Shown here piece after piece: positions 29,801 to 42,038 of a stretch of DNA of 64,000 nt. Source of the DNA: Rhopalosiphum padi. Lineage: Eukaryota; Arthropoda; Insecta; Hemiptera; Aphididae. The position numbers and the translations under genes are program-made. The stretch covers positions 43,061,019 through 43,125,018 of the forward strand of contig NC_083600.1 in the NCBI RefSeq assembly GCF_020882245.1, given 5' to 3'. Positions within the stretch are counted from its first letter, which is position 1. Every line of letters begins with the position of its first letter. Below the pieces are notes generated by a model that had not been told where the DNA came from, searched no databases, and worked only from the letters and a program-made list of their open reading frames with translations.

Positions 29801-32499
29801 AATAGAAATATCGATGTGAAAATGTCTAAAATTCGTTTTATAGTGCTACGTTGCTTACTATAGTTTGTAAAATAGCTGTTAAATTAATAATACATCATTG
29901 TATTCAACCAAACACAATAGGTCACTAGTATACATTAGCACGAGCATACTTAAAGCTTTGCCTTGGAGAAAAACATTTTGGACCATGTATTAGCGTGACC
30001 TTCAAGGTAACTTAATACCTGCATAGATCATCCCAAGTGGCAATATCCCAGTATATTCACCTTCCTGTATAAATGGTTTGCCATTAAATATTGATATGAT
30101 TTGATGCATTAAATTTTGTAGGGTTTATTCAAAGTTAAATTATGTCAACCAAAACTTTTTATAATGTTAAATATTTAAGTAATATTTTTGTCGATTGCTG
30201 TCATTAATTATTAATATTAATAGTATTAAAATCTCCAACATAAATGTACATTCAATGTATAAATCATATTATACTCGGATAAATCATTTTTGGAAAATTG
30301 CTTATTTTATTATATTTATTTATCTTACGCATACAATTAAAAAACTTACATTAAAATAGATATAAAATAAATAATTAGTTATATTTATAGTTTATTGTAT
30401 TACGTATAATATAATTATAACTTCTAGAATTATCGTTTATCGTTATATTAAGAATGTTCCGAATTGTAATTGTCACGTATAAAATAGTAAATATTTATCA
30501 ATTAACATTTTCTAATTAATAATGTATTACAAATACTTTGGTTATTGAGACATTAAGAAGTTCAAATTTAAAAAAAAATCAATTAAGAGCGCAATGTATT
30601 TATTAGATAAAATAAATTATCTTTGATTTTACACCAAAATATCTTAGACAAATTAAAAATTATATACTTATACTATATTGTTATTTTATACTAAATTGTA
30701 ATATTATTTTATTTTCATTTAAGTAATATTAATATATGCTCTTTAACATTATAAGTGATAGCAAATTAGATAAAATGCACGAATTAATTGACAGCATAGT
30801 TAGGTATATAACGGTTGTTGAATTTTAAATAATATTTACAATTGCTTACCAATGATTGACATTGGATAGTTAAAAATTATATTAAACAATTTTTTTCTGT
30901 ATATAGATATCATCTGATATGAGAATTTTATTTAATGACGCAAGACTCGTAGACGCCAATCCACCCACCCCATTATTCAGTGGAATTCGTGTTTAAACAA
31001 ACTTCTAACTGATAACTAAATGTATTTCAAGCACGATTATCAATGGTTTTTTGTATTGAATGTTAAAATTATATTTTGTGGTCATCAAAAGCTCAACAAA
31101 CCACTCACCTCTTCTACAACTACAACCACCAGCACTAAAATTTGTTTACTCGAGTCATTTCCGCCTCAGTGTTCATCATTAATTTGTAACCTATAATACT
31201 ACTAAATCATACATTTTATGATTTATACTCAACCGTATCCAAAATATTTAATTAGATGAGTATTAAATTGCTATGTGTCATACACAGAGTAACATTGATG
31301 ATATATAATCACCACATTGAAAACATTTTTCAGAAAGGAACTTAGTTATCCCAGCCTTTGTCATTATAATTCAATTAAAAATTATCAATACATTTCAATG
31401 TGTTTTTAAAGTAACAGATAATTAAAAAATTACCTCTTTAAAGTTCATTAAAATACAACTGTATAGTATGTACAATTTTAAAATTAATTGCAAAGCTCAG
31501 AATTTAAAATAATTAAATCAATTGACTTAGTCCTAGTTAAAAGTCTGTTATAATAAATCAAATATAACTAATATAAGAAACAATTATTTCCAATACTGTA
31601 TGAGAAATAAAATTAGAAAAGATTACAATACAATTTAAAGATAAATTATTAAAATCAAAGATTGCATAATATATGTATACTTTTAAAATGTGTAACAAAA
31701 TACTAGTAATAAATAAATTGTAGTTGTCATTTAGGATCATATTATTGTTACATTTACCATACTATTATATCACTTTAGTACACAATAAATAATATTATTA
31801 CATTAGTAACATAATATATTTGTGATTACAAGACATTTACTCAAAAATTATTGACCGATTACAAATTGTAGATACAACATACTCGTACGTATAGGAAAAA
31901 TAAGAATAAAATGTCTTTACATACACAGAAATAGACAAATATTTTACATTGTAACTTTTAATATAGAAATAATGTAACTCCTTAATCCCATAAATCGATC
32001 ATAAACAAAAAAAATAAATTAATACTATGATGATCTATAGAAGATATAATATAGGTTTACAATATTACGTGTAAAGAAAACAATACTCCGATATTACATA
32101 AACTATTTTTAAGATTAAGTGATCATTTTTTACTTTTCGTGTATTTTATTTATACGATTCAGGTTGGGCCAAATATTGTTAGGAAAATGCCTAAGTGTAA
32201 TGATTTATTACACAGTGATATAATATCCAAATTCCAAAGTAATATATAATACGGAAATACACTCTCTAATTGCCTTAGTGAATCAGAGAGATGGAGATTA
32301 TTTAACTTTCCCTTATAATAGCATCTATTTAAAACAAGTATAGACTCTAAATAATTTAAATTTGAAAACAATTATCACGGTTTATTTGAATAATAATAAT
32401 AAAAATAGTAAAATAAATAATTCCGCAGCACCTTAATTAATTAATATGCACTCAACCAATGAATATTCACATAAATAAATAAATAATAATGCATGGTGA

Positions 32500-32645
32500 G
32501 CAAGGCCGTACCTGTGGGGGGGTTAATTCCCCCCTCCCTCCGAAATTTTTTCGTGTTATATTATGTGGTAGTAAAATAACTATTTCAATCTCTGTTTTAA
32601 TCAAATCACAAGTTTTTTAGCTTAACCCCCCCCCCCCCCAAATAT
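32500..32645. repeat. Small element bounded by G7-TTAA and TTAA-C14
   Basis: GGGGGGGTTAA (32516-32526) and TTAACCCCCCC (from 32622, C run to 32639) form a perfect inverted repeat around about 95 bases of AT-rich DNA. A second short inverted pair (GGGGGGG…CCCCCC around AATT) sits at the left end. The look is that of a small inverted-repeat element or part of a larger dispersed repeat. Similar G-run/C-run wording (GGGGTTTCCCCCAGGAATT) occurs at 57755-57785. No clear target duplication was found. Confidence 0.35.
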
Positions 32646-35600
32646 AAAAAAAAATAAATAATAAATAATAAATAAATACAAATAAATAATTTATTACATT
32701 TGAATATAAAAATAATATAATGTATTAAGTTATAGGTTTTTAATGCTCAAATTTAATGTAAATCCAATTCAAAATTAATATCCAAGGAAAACGATGTTAA
32801 CTAGGTAAGTTTGTTTTTGGTATTATAAATTTAATACGAATATGAGTATAATATGTATATATTCATAAATTGATTGTATTTCTTAATATTTTTTAAATGC
32901 ATAAAATTTATTGATTATTCTGTATAAATTAAAACTATTATATTATTTATTATTGTTCTTCCTACTTTTAACTTTTAAGTAATATCGATTTGTAAAAGTT
33001 TATATTATTTGATTACCAAATATTTCTGAAACTCAGCGAAATCGCAAAAAAAAAAAAGAAATACCGTAGAAATTTAAAGAATCGTGGACTTAAATTACAT
33101 ACCTATATTAAAATAATACCGGAAGAAAAATAAGAAAATTGTTCATTTACCTTTTTATAATTTAAAAAAAATATTATTAGATAAACATTGAAATTAATTT
33201 TATATTTATAAATACTTGAATATGCATTAAATACCTATAATATTTTACTGTGTTGAATACTGGATTTATAAGTTTAATTTTAGTAGAAATAATAAAAATT
33301 AAGTTTTCACTTGAACATTAAAAATAAAAACAATTTTATCTAAGAAATAATAATAAAAAATAGGGTCACCACGACAAAGTCGATAGGCATTTAAATAAAA
33401 TATTATATAATATGATTGACAAAAATATAATTTTATATAAATATAATACTTTCTCATTGATTTTTAAATTACTTTCCAATAACAATAATGACAGCTTAAC
33501 GTATCCTACATTATAACTATGTGCGTAGTTACGTAATATGACAGTGACAATAAAATATTAAATACTAAAAATAAATATATGTGTTAATTCTATTTTACCA
33601 ATAGGTGATGCATGGAATTTTCATTTATTTTCAATAAGACTAAAATATGTGTATACAAATGATTTATTACTTATTTTAACTATAGTAAAAAATTTATGAC
33701 ACACATTTTATTTGTTTGCATGAATATACCCAAACGAGTTACACAGTATCCGTCAAATAAATAACGTTAATTAATTTAATTGCCAGTTATTTATGTAGGT
33801 ACATATATGTATGTGTATTGTATATTGTATAGTTATAATGTGTATTTTTGGAAATTATTATGCGAACATTATTTTTAAAACCAATATATAATAATGGCAT
33901 GTGTTCAACAATTTGGAGGAACGTACATAGAGGAAATTTAAAGATACCATATTTTGTCAATATTCGCGTAGGTTTGTTTTAATTGCATTGCATCGCCGTG
34001 AATATGGTTCACAAGTATTTAAGTTCAGGACGATCGATTATCATACACGCCGTTGAAGTTAAATAAATATCTTTATAATATTTCTAAAAACATCAATTTG
34101 TTTGTAATGCTTTGATGCAATTCACTATTTTACTAAATGAGTTTCCAGTTCAATCGGTCATGCCAAAACCAAATTATATAAAGGTAATAAGTTATGCATT
34201 TATGAAAGTATACCCTTCACAGACAGTAAAATAGTGATACACAGAAGCTTCGTGCGTCACTCAAGTCAATACCTATAAGGTTAGGGGTTATGATAAATTA
34301 CCATGTTTGAACAGAGTTAAGTTTATCCAAAAATTGCACAAGATTTTATTACGAACGTGTTCAGGCTTATAATTGTTCACAACATTGTCGATTTTCAAAA
34401 AAAAATATAAAAAAATATTAAACGCGACGACAATAAAAAAAGAAAGCGAAATTTGTTGAGATTTTTATTGTATAGAATAATAAGAACTATTTACAAATAA
34501 TTAGATATACTAGATAAAAACAAATTGTAAACCAGTAGCAGGTAGTTTTTCACGATTATTTACGCTCTTAAATAATTATTATAATGCTTATAAGATGTGT
34601 TATGTATTATAAGATTATGTCTTTAAAACAAAAAAAATTACAAAATATTGAATAATATGATCATGGCTGAATTAAATAATTTAAGTAAATATGATTTTGA
34701 TTGTGCATTAAAATTTTCCATAGAAAAGAAATTTAATTACGCTTAAGTTGGCTAAACTCATTGCTTTTTTTGTTTATACATTTGATTTTTATTATTACTA
34801 AGTTTACCTATTATATACGTCTTCATATTATACAAAAATTATTTGCTAAATTATACAAAAAATGCATTACAAGTAGGTAATTGACAAAACTTACACTCTG
34901 TAGTGTCCAAGTTACTCGACCACTAAGACACGACAACTCTGGCGGTACATATGACCGTTTTTGAGAAAAAATTAACAGACATGCACACGCAAATATTACT
35001 CAGTTAATCGGTATCATAGGATATTGTATATGTTACCATTTGTTTAAATTGTATTTATAAGGTTTGAAATGGACGTAACTTGAGACTTGATTTTTAGAAT
35101 ACTAAAGTAAATTACAATCAAACTAGAAAAAAACTTTGTAAAAACACGGCGCAATGATTTAATTTAAACCTATAACAGTAAATACATAAAAACTGAAAAT
35201 ACATCGGAGCTCTAAATTGGAATCTAGAATCAGAAGCTGAAAAAAACTTTAAATTCATTAAACAGAATACTATTGTGTTGATTATTATAACAATAATAGT
35301 TTTGTATATTGGGCTCGGCCGCTTAAAATAAATAAATAAAATAACAATTAAAATATTTCGCTTAAAGTTACATATTTGTCATTTAAATATGAAAATGTTT
35401 TATTGTAATAATTTCTGTATATACTAGTTCATTGTTTAATTAATATTAATTATTGAACTTTGATTATAAGTTGAGAAATAAATTCCAGTATTTTTTATTG
35501 TAATAGATAATAATATTGTATGTAAAACTTATTTAACTACTTAAAGCATCTGCTTGCGCGCTCATATTTATAAATCTTTAATTATCATTTTTACGATTTG

Positions 35601-35849
35601 TTTGTTTTAAAAAAAAGATTACTTTTTAGTACAACATTAAAAATTGTTTTAAATCTTAAAAATGTACAAAATACCTATACTAATAAAATGTATATAACAC
35701 CAAAATGTATGAAAAATTTAAAAAATGCAAAAAACAATTGTATTTTTACTATCTACGAGAAAATTAGATCCTCTACCACTTATGCAATCACCTATAATCA
35801 ACAACTACCTATAGCTGATGTATTAGTATGCAGATTAATGGGATGACTT

Positions 35850-36110
35850 TACGATGAATGTATCGAGCGACGTCCCGCAGTGCTCTGTTCTCAGCGCGAC
35901 CATTTGAAATGCACTTTACGGAGACTGGCTCTAAGTGACGTTTCAAAGAGATCCAAAGTTTTTGACTTATCCCATCGGGACATAACTAGGAATAATTTCT
36001 ATCGCCGAGGATATCTATCCACTGAAGGACGTATTAAAATCGAATGAAGAAAGTTCAAGACAATGGCTTATGGCCGTTTCAGGTGACACTGCGCAAAACG
36101 AAAGTTATGT
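35850..36110. other. GC-richer segment near the start of intron 2
   Basis: About 250 bases with CpG-containing words (GAGCGACGTCCCGCAG, CAGCGCGACC) stand out from the AT-rich surroundings, about 0.5 kb into intron 2 from exon 2. All frames I read are interrupted, so it is not an exon of the receptor. An intronic enhancer or old insertion are both possible. Confidence 0.25.
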
Positions 36111-36604
36111 TCGAAAAAAAAAAACATCACATAGTAGAACTTTATTGTAGGAAATAGTAGATGGCTCATTGAAAGGTAACAAGTGGTCGATCGGGGGATT
36201 TACAAACAGGTTAAATGTACCTATACCTAAACCAAAATTATAATATAGAGTATTTCAATAACCACATTAATTATAACTTAGTGGCTGCATGTATGTGTGT
36301 TTTAACAATACCACGGTAGTTTATTTAAATACTTCGGGGCAGCCACCGATTCGACTCGTGCGAGTATACGATTTGGGGGAAGGGGTACGCGTGTTATTAT
36401 ATTATCACGTCACATCGATTATACGTACTTTAACCGGCATCACACGCCATTGCGTCGAGTCATCGTTAGAACGAGATAACCGTCGTACGACGTTTTACAA
36501 TAATATTATATTATCGTGTTACCGTCTGAACATTATACGTACAACCCACCACGCTGCCATAGCATAAATGCAAGTCGGACGATATCCGTTACGCGCGCGC
36601 TTAC

Positions 36605-37144
36605 CTGGTACGCCGGCTTGTTGTAACCGTCCGGTCGGGTCTTCTGGTCGCGGTCCAGGAATATGCACGCCGTGTGCTCGGCGCTAGAGAACGTGTACGT
36701 GACCTCGCCGTGTCTGGCGAGCACCGGCAGTGCGAGTAGGACGATCAGCACCCACGTGACGAGTATGGCAGAGGACGCGTTGCGCTCGGTGCGCACGTAT
36801 ATGGAGGCGATCGGGTGGACGACGGCCAGGAACCGATCGAGCGACATGAGCACCAGCGTGTAGACGCTCGCGTACGCGGTCACCACGATCAGGTACTGCA
36901 CCATTTTGCACCAGACGTCGCCGAACGGCCAGTACGGCAGCATGTAATCGACGGCGGTGAACGGCACGCAGAACACGATGAACAGCAGGTCGGCCAGCGC
37001 CAGGTTGATGATCAGCAGGTTGGTGGTGCTCCGCATCTGCTGGTTGGCCATCACCACGATCACCACCAGCAGGTTGCCCAGCAGCCCGACCACCACGATG
37101 ATGCCGAACAGTATGGGCACGGCCAGCGAAACGATGCGCTCCAC
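36605..37144 (-). CDS. AstA-R: AstA receptor exon 2: TM1 to extracellular loop 2
   Basis: The acceptor is GGTGCAG|GTGGAG (exon base 37144) and the donor is TACCAG|GTAAGC (last base 36605); 180 codons, residues 53-232, phase 0 at both ends. TM1 is about 57-84 with G75-N76. TM2 is about 94-117 with N99LALAD104. C131 at the top of TM3 pairs with C212 in loop 2. TM3 is about 131-154, followed by D155-R156-F157, the DRF form of the DRY motif that helps G-protein coupling. TM4 is about 176-194 with W183 and P192. Loop 2 ends in DGYNKPAYQ at the splice site. The exon is strikingly GC-rich compared with its introns, mostly through C/G third positions. Long open frames on the opposite strand (36815-37228) and in another minus frame (36684-37190) are shadows of this composition. 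Confidence 0.97.
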
Positions 37145-38282
37145 CTGCACCGGAACAACAACAACAATAATAAATTATGTACGTGTGCACGACACGCGAT
37201 AATAATAATATTATATTATAACTTATAACTGTTAGTTATGTGTTGTCGCGTACGAATAAAAACGTTAACTCACACCGCGCCGGGCAATGTATTGTCGTAC
37301 TGGGGTCGACAGTCCTACGCGAAATTTCAGGAAAATATTAAAATGCTTTTAACGTTTAGCGGACGTGTGACTACGTAACAGTTGTAATTTGTAATATACG
37401 TATGTAATTGTAATTTGTACAAATGTCGCCGTAAAAGTCTAAAATATTACAAACGTCATAATATACTCGCGGCCATCGGCGTGCCAAAATAATTATTAAG
37501 TCCCCTAGTCAAACCCCGTCTATATAAAACAAATTATTAGCCTTAAAGCGACGTCGCCGGAGTTCATATTTTTATCGTGTAGAGTACCCGTAGAAGTGCT
37601 ATTGTGAACATGCTCTGGCCTAATGATTTCTGTATTGTTCTGGATATGATTATGATGTCTAACACAATAAAATATATGATCATATTTGTGGATGCGTGAG
37701 TGTGTGATGTGAAGGGAAGAGTAGATATGATTTCCAAGATAAATTTATTGATATTCATTTTATTTATATTTTATATAAGAAAATATATATTTGAATTTAA
37801 AGTAACACATATTATTACAACTTTGGACATGTCGGTTATAGTATTTTATTTATCGGAAAGGCAGTGAAGTCTTTGAAAACATTCAAATACATAACATTAT
37901 TGTTATTATACGTCGTTTTTAAATCGGCGCATAAAAAAAAATCAACAGTAAAGAAGTATGAGCAAATTCCTTAACCAAATATTGACCGTTTTTTGGTGTT
38001 CGTAACTGTGTCGGATTCAAATGTAATAAAAGCTACACCCGTGCGCAACTATTTACCAATACGAGCTATTTTTTTGTTTATGTACATATATATATATTAT
38101 AAATACCAGGATAAATGTATATATATTTTTTTTATGGGTTATTGTTATTATTGTATTCAAATCGTTGTTAATTCAACAATTATAGAGGTATTATTATTAT
38201 TATTTTTAAACATTATTCCAGACAACACGCTTCGTTTAAAAATTTTTAAATATAATTCCATACCTACATACGCGCGCGCGTT

Positions 38283-38457
38283 TGCGTTATATTAGTCCTT
38301 TTTTACCCTTCCGGCTGTGGTTAGACGACTTATGAGATTCGTCCGGAGGATTATAGCGGTCCATCTACCCCTACAGACGACCCGACCATGGCCTTTACCG
38401 GAACCGGCCGTGAACGAATAAAGTCCACCTCGAGGTGCCAGTTTTTTTTTTTTTTTT
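38283..38457 (+). other. GC-rich segment ending in a palindrome and T16
   Basis: About 155 bases of high G+C end in the perfect palindrome CACCTCGAGGTG (38426-38437), then CCAG and a run of 16 T (38442-38457). On the plus strand this looks like a Pol III-type transcript end. Faint box-A-like (TGGTTAGACGAC) and box-B-like (AGATTCGTCC) words occur upstream but are poor matches. The T run is on the wrong side to be the poly(A) tail of a copy of this segment inserted on either strand. A SINE or small ncRNA is possible but unproven. Confidence 0.22.
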
Positions 38458-41400
38458 ATAAATATTCCAATGTGCTAGACAAAGGAAAAATATATATCTT
38501 TATAATATAGGGAGTGTGAAACTAGAGTTAGGATCAAAATAGCATTTTGTTTTTATCTTTTACATAATACACGTGTTTTTCTTCGTTTCACCAGCAACGT
38601 AAGCTTCCATGGAATTAATGCAAAGACGGACATATTTCTCGAAATATCCACAACTTAGGAATATTATATTTGTTAAATTTATCATGTTATTATATATGTT
38701 TATTCTGTATAGAGGCGTTAATATACCTACAGAAAGAAAGAATACATCATCTCGGGATATAGGTACGATACACGTTTACATAACTACATATTTATAGAGT
38801 TTTATTTGGTCAAACCCCAAGTACATCATTCCATAACAATTGAAGTATATACAATATTTCATCCATATAACATTATGTTGAACCAAAAAAAAAATAATAT
38901 GTAAAATTTAATAGTCCTATAGGTATGACAATATGAGATAAGGAATCGCACACATATAATTATACATTCGAAGTGTATCTAATTCATACTTATCAGGTAT
39001 AAAATCCTCATACAGAGAATATTATCAATATTAAGATGAAATTTGATCTCATAGTTGTGATGTAAGCCTTACTATTCAAATATCTAGGTTAAGCACTTAA
39101 AAACGTATATCTTGAGTTAATAACTTATTGACACACTATGACTTTTTTATTTAATTATTATTTATTTTATATAACATCTAAACTCCAGTTTTAAATGTTT
39201 TATGTTTATAATTAGCTGCTAAAATTCCAAAAATTAAAAATTACCAAGAAATAAGCTTTCATAAACAGTGTTTGATAAATGAGAATTTGATTAAGTGGCA
39301 CTTATACGTGTGACACAACACATATATTAATAAAACCTATGAATTTAATTAGTACATGTACAGAAACGTTAAAAATAAATATATGACACTTAATTTAAAA
39401 ATCTTACCTACATAGATACTAAAATAAATAAATAATAATATTATTTTTTCTTTCCATTCTTATCCATATTCAACTGTTATAGAAATATCGAGTTTTACTA
39501 TTATAGTCGTGTAGACCAAGTTTAATAACAATGGAGATGTTGAGATCAATGATTATTAGATATATTATCTATATATAGTGTATACGAGTATAATTGTATA
39601 ATATACTATTAAAATATAGTAAGTTATATTTTACCAAAATCATAATATAATTTATAATTTTTTAAATTTATTAGTATAATATTAAAATTAAGAATACCAC
39701 ACGATTGCGTAAATTAACTTTTATATTTACGTCAAATGATACGTATTAGTTCGAATCAAATGCAACAGTGCTTCAAAGTTGCAGATAAAAATCGTACGCA
39801 ATCGTGTTTCACCGAAAATTAAATTACTGCATTTTTTATAAATACAATCAACTATATTATAATTATGAGCCTTTATAAAATTTCATCAAAAATGCCACGT
39901 GAAAAACTTTTGAATTAGACTCAAATAAAATACATACATAAATTATACGATTAACTTTTTTTTAGAATTAAATTTGTTTTCATCTATGGGGTTAAACTTA
40001 TAATATTTATTATAATTTATTCTTCAGTTTACATTGTACAATAAATGTAGCTATAATAGTATATAGTTTATAATTATTGAGTATACACCTTCCACATTCA
40101 GAAAATAATCATACGACAATAATTGGCGACATAGTGCTATATGATTTAAAAAAAAAAAAAATTAAATATTAAGTATCTTTTATGTTGATAATTTCAATAT
40201 CATTAATTTAAATTAATTAAATAATTTTATCATATTATTATCTTTTATCGAACATAACATGATTCTAATTAAAAAAAAACTTAAAACATATTAATTTTGT
40301 GTTTTTAAAGTAACATAATAAGCCAGGTATGCCTTACACTTAGTTTCTGTTTTACCTAACAAAAATTTTAGGACCAAATTTTTTATTTTTTTATTCGAGG
40401 GAAGGCCCAGTTTTGTCCTACGTCATTGGTTGTTGATGCGCTACAGGACATTATCGTTACTGCATAATATTTCGTGTATATCGTTTACCAGTTACCACAT
40501 GTTGCATGCTACCCTGCGGTATCCATAAAATAAATATAAACAACACTATATCTACACATAAGTAAGTTATTCCATAATTTATTTATGATAGTTCATTTAC
40601 CTATCACAAATTAACCTAAATTTTTCATTTTTATTGGTGGACTCGCATCACTCTCTTTTTTTTACTTCGTATTCCTTTTTACTTATTTCTATTACGCACC
40701 CATGTACTAATGACAATATAATATGTATTGAATTTGTATTTAAAGATTTTTTTTTTAAGACACTGTATGTTTTATAGAATTATTTTAAAATTAATTTAAA
40801 ATTTTACAAAATGTTTTAGTATCCAAGTATCTGGACCACTAAAACGTTACCATTCTAGACATTATATTATTTATTAAATGAATTTATTTTTTCAGTACAA
40901 AAATATCAATTTATCGTAAATTATAAATAAATACCTTCTGTATTTTTTTTATTATATTAATTAAATTTGTGATAATAGAGAAAAACATACAACATTATAT
41001 TAGTCATTAGTGAATATAATGTTAATTAAAGTTACTAATCGCTCACAATATCAACTGTAATTTAATTAACACAAATTTAAAGATACTAACCCATTACCTA
41101 CTAAATAAAACACACTGAATACCGCAAACCATATCATTAAATAATTAATACTACAAAATTATCTTAAGTCATTTTCGATGGACATGGTTATTAGCTTAGT
41201 CGAAGCTATTTACATCCTTTATTTTTTTTTTAAATTTGTACATTTATAATACCTATTATAAATATAGTAATTATTACATATTATTATATGTATGATTTTT
41301 AGTACTTAATAATTATATCCTCTGAATTTATAAACTCGTATTTATATAATATATTTAAGTAATCGTGTTTCTTGTATTGCAGATATATTGTCTTTTATTT

Positions 41401-41472
41401 ATATTCGTAGTAAAATTAATTCATCAGTATTTTCTATGTTACATTAAATTTATTTTAGCTTACATATTTTAT

Positions 41473-41575
41473 AGAGTGATGAATGTATTTATTTATTTAT
41501 TTTTTTTTAATTTTATTATAAACGATGATTATACCCATTGATTTGTTATTTTCTGTGCATATCTGTCATCTGTAA
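41473..41575 (+). repeat. Degenerate 5' fragment of the same dispersed repeat
   Basis: GAGTGATGAATGTATT at 41474-41489 matches the start of the copy at 49.2 kb exactly. It is followed in both places by a long T-rich stretch and then by a related phrase (CATATCTGTCATCTG here, TGTCTATCATCAGG there). Similarity fades after that, so this is a truncated or decayed copy. Confidence 0.45.
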
Positions 41576-42006
41576 TTTATTTCTAATATATGTTAGTAAT
41601 ATAATGTCAAGGTAAAAATAACCTTTTTTAAACATTGACAGATAAAACGAGTAATCACATATTCATGCTTGAGTTAGGTTTATCAAAATACATAATTATA
41701 AAATAAAAACAAAAGAAATTCAATTACCTCAATACAAACTTTAAATTTAAAATAATTAAAATAAACTATAAATCATGTTATATGAATAAAATAATCTAAA
41801 ATCATACCTTTAGTATCTATTTGATTATAAATGTCTTAAGAATTTGAATATGAATATTATAGTTTATGGAAGTGTATTTCCAGTGTAGATTATTTTTTTG
41901 AAATTAAAACTGTTAAAAATTATACATAATATTATGATTATCTATATTGTTATAACTTATAATTGTGTTAAATAGAAGTATACAACAACACACATACGTC
42001 ATACAC

Positions 42007-42038
42007 GTATATATAATATAATATTATATATTATATAC
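42007..42038. repeat. 32-base AT palindrome
   Basis: GTATATATAATATAAT followed by ATTATATATTATATAC reads the same on both strands except for two mismatched pairs. It could extrude a cruciform; such AT palindromes are also expected occasionally in DNA of this composition. Confidence 0.6.

Larger units (their letters stand above)
11311..36604 (-). other. Intron 2 of the AstA receptor (25.3 kb)
   Basis: The intron starts with GTAAGC at 36604 and ends with TTTCAG at 11311. Most of it is AT-rich noncoding DNA with no convincing exon. Exceptions listed separately are the islands at 17.23-17.83, 20.48-20.88 and 35.85-36.1 kb and a G-run/C-run repeat at 32.5 kb. The first roughly 300 bases after the donor (36.3-36.6 kb) are also GC-richer. 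Its 92-codon plus-strand frame (36289-36567) resembles nothing I know and is probably chance. The length falls in the range where insect introns are sometimes removed in steps by recursive splicing. Confidence 0.88.

Noticed and set aside
31109..31134. 26-base minus-strand microexon candidate between TTTTAG and GTGAGT in intron 2
   Set aside because: Both splice signals look good, but 26 bases would break the phase-0 join of exons 2 and 3, which already reads as a continuous family-typical loop 2 to TM5 sequence.
36684..37190. 168-codon minus-strand frame overlapping exon 2 in another frame
   Set aside because: An A/G/R/H-rich product of a shifted reading of the receptor exon; the real frame encodes recognisable TM helices.
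36815..37228. 137-codon plus-strand frame opposite receptor exon 2
   Set aside because: It is the antisense shadow of a GC-rich exon. Its H/Q/D-rich peptide has no protein-like features.
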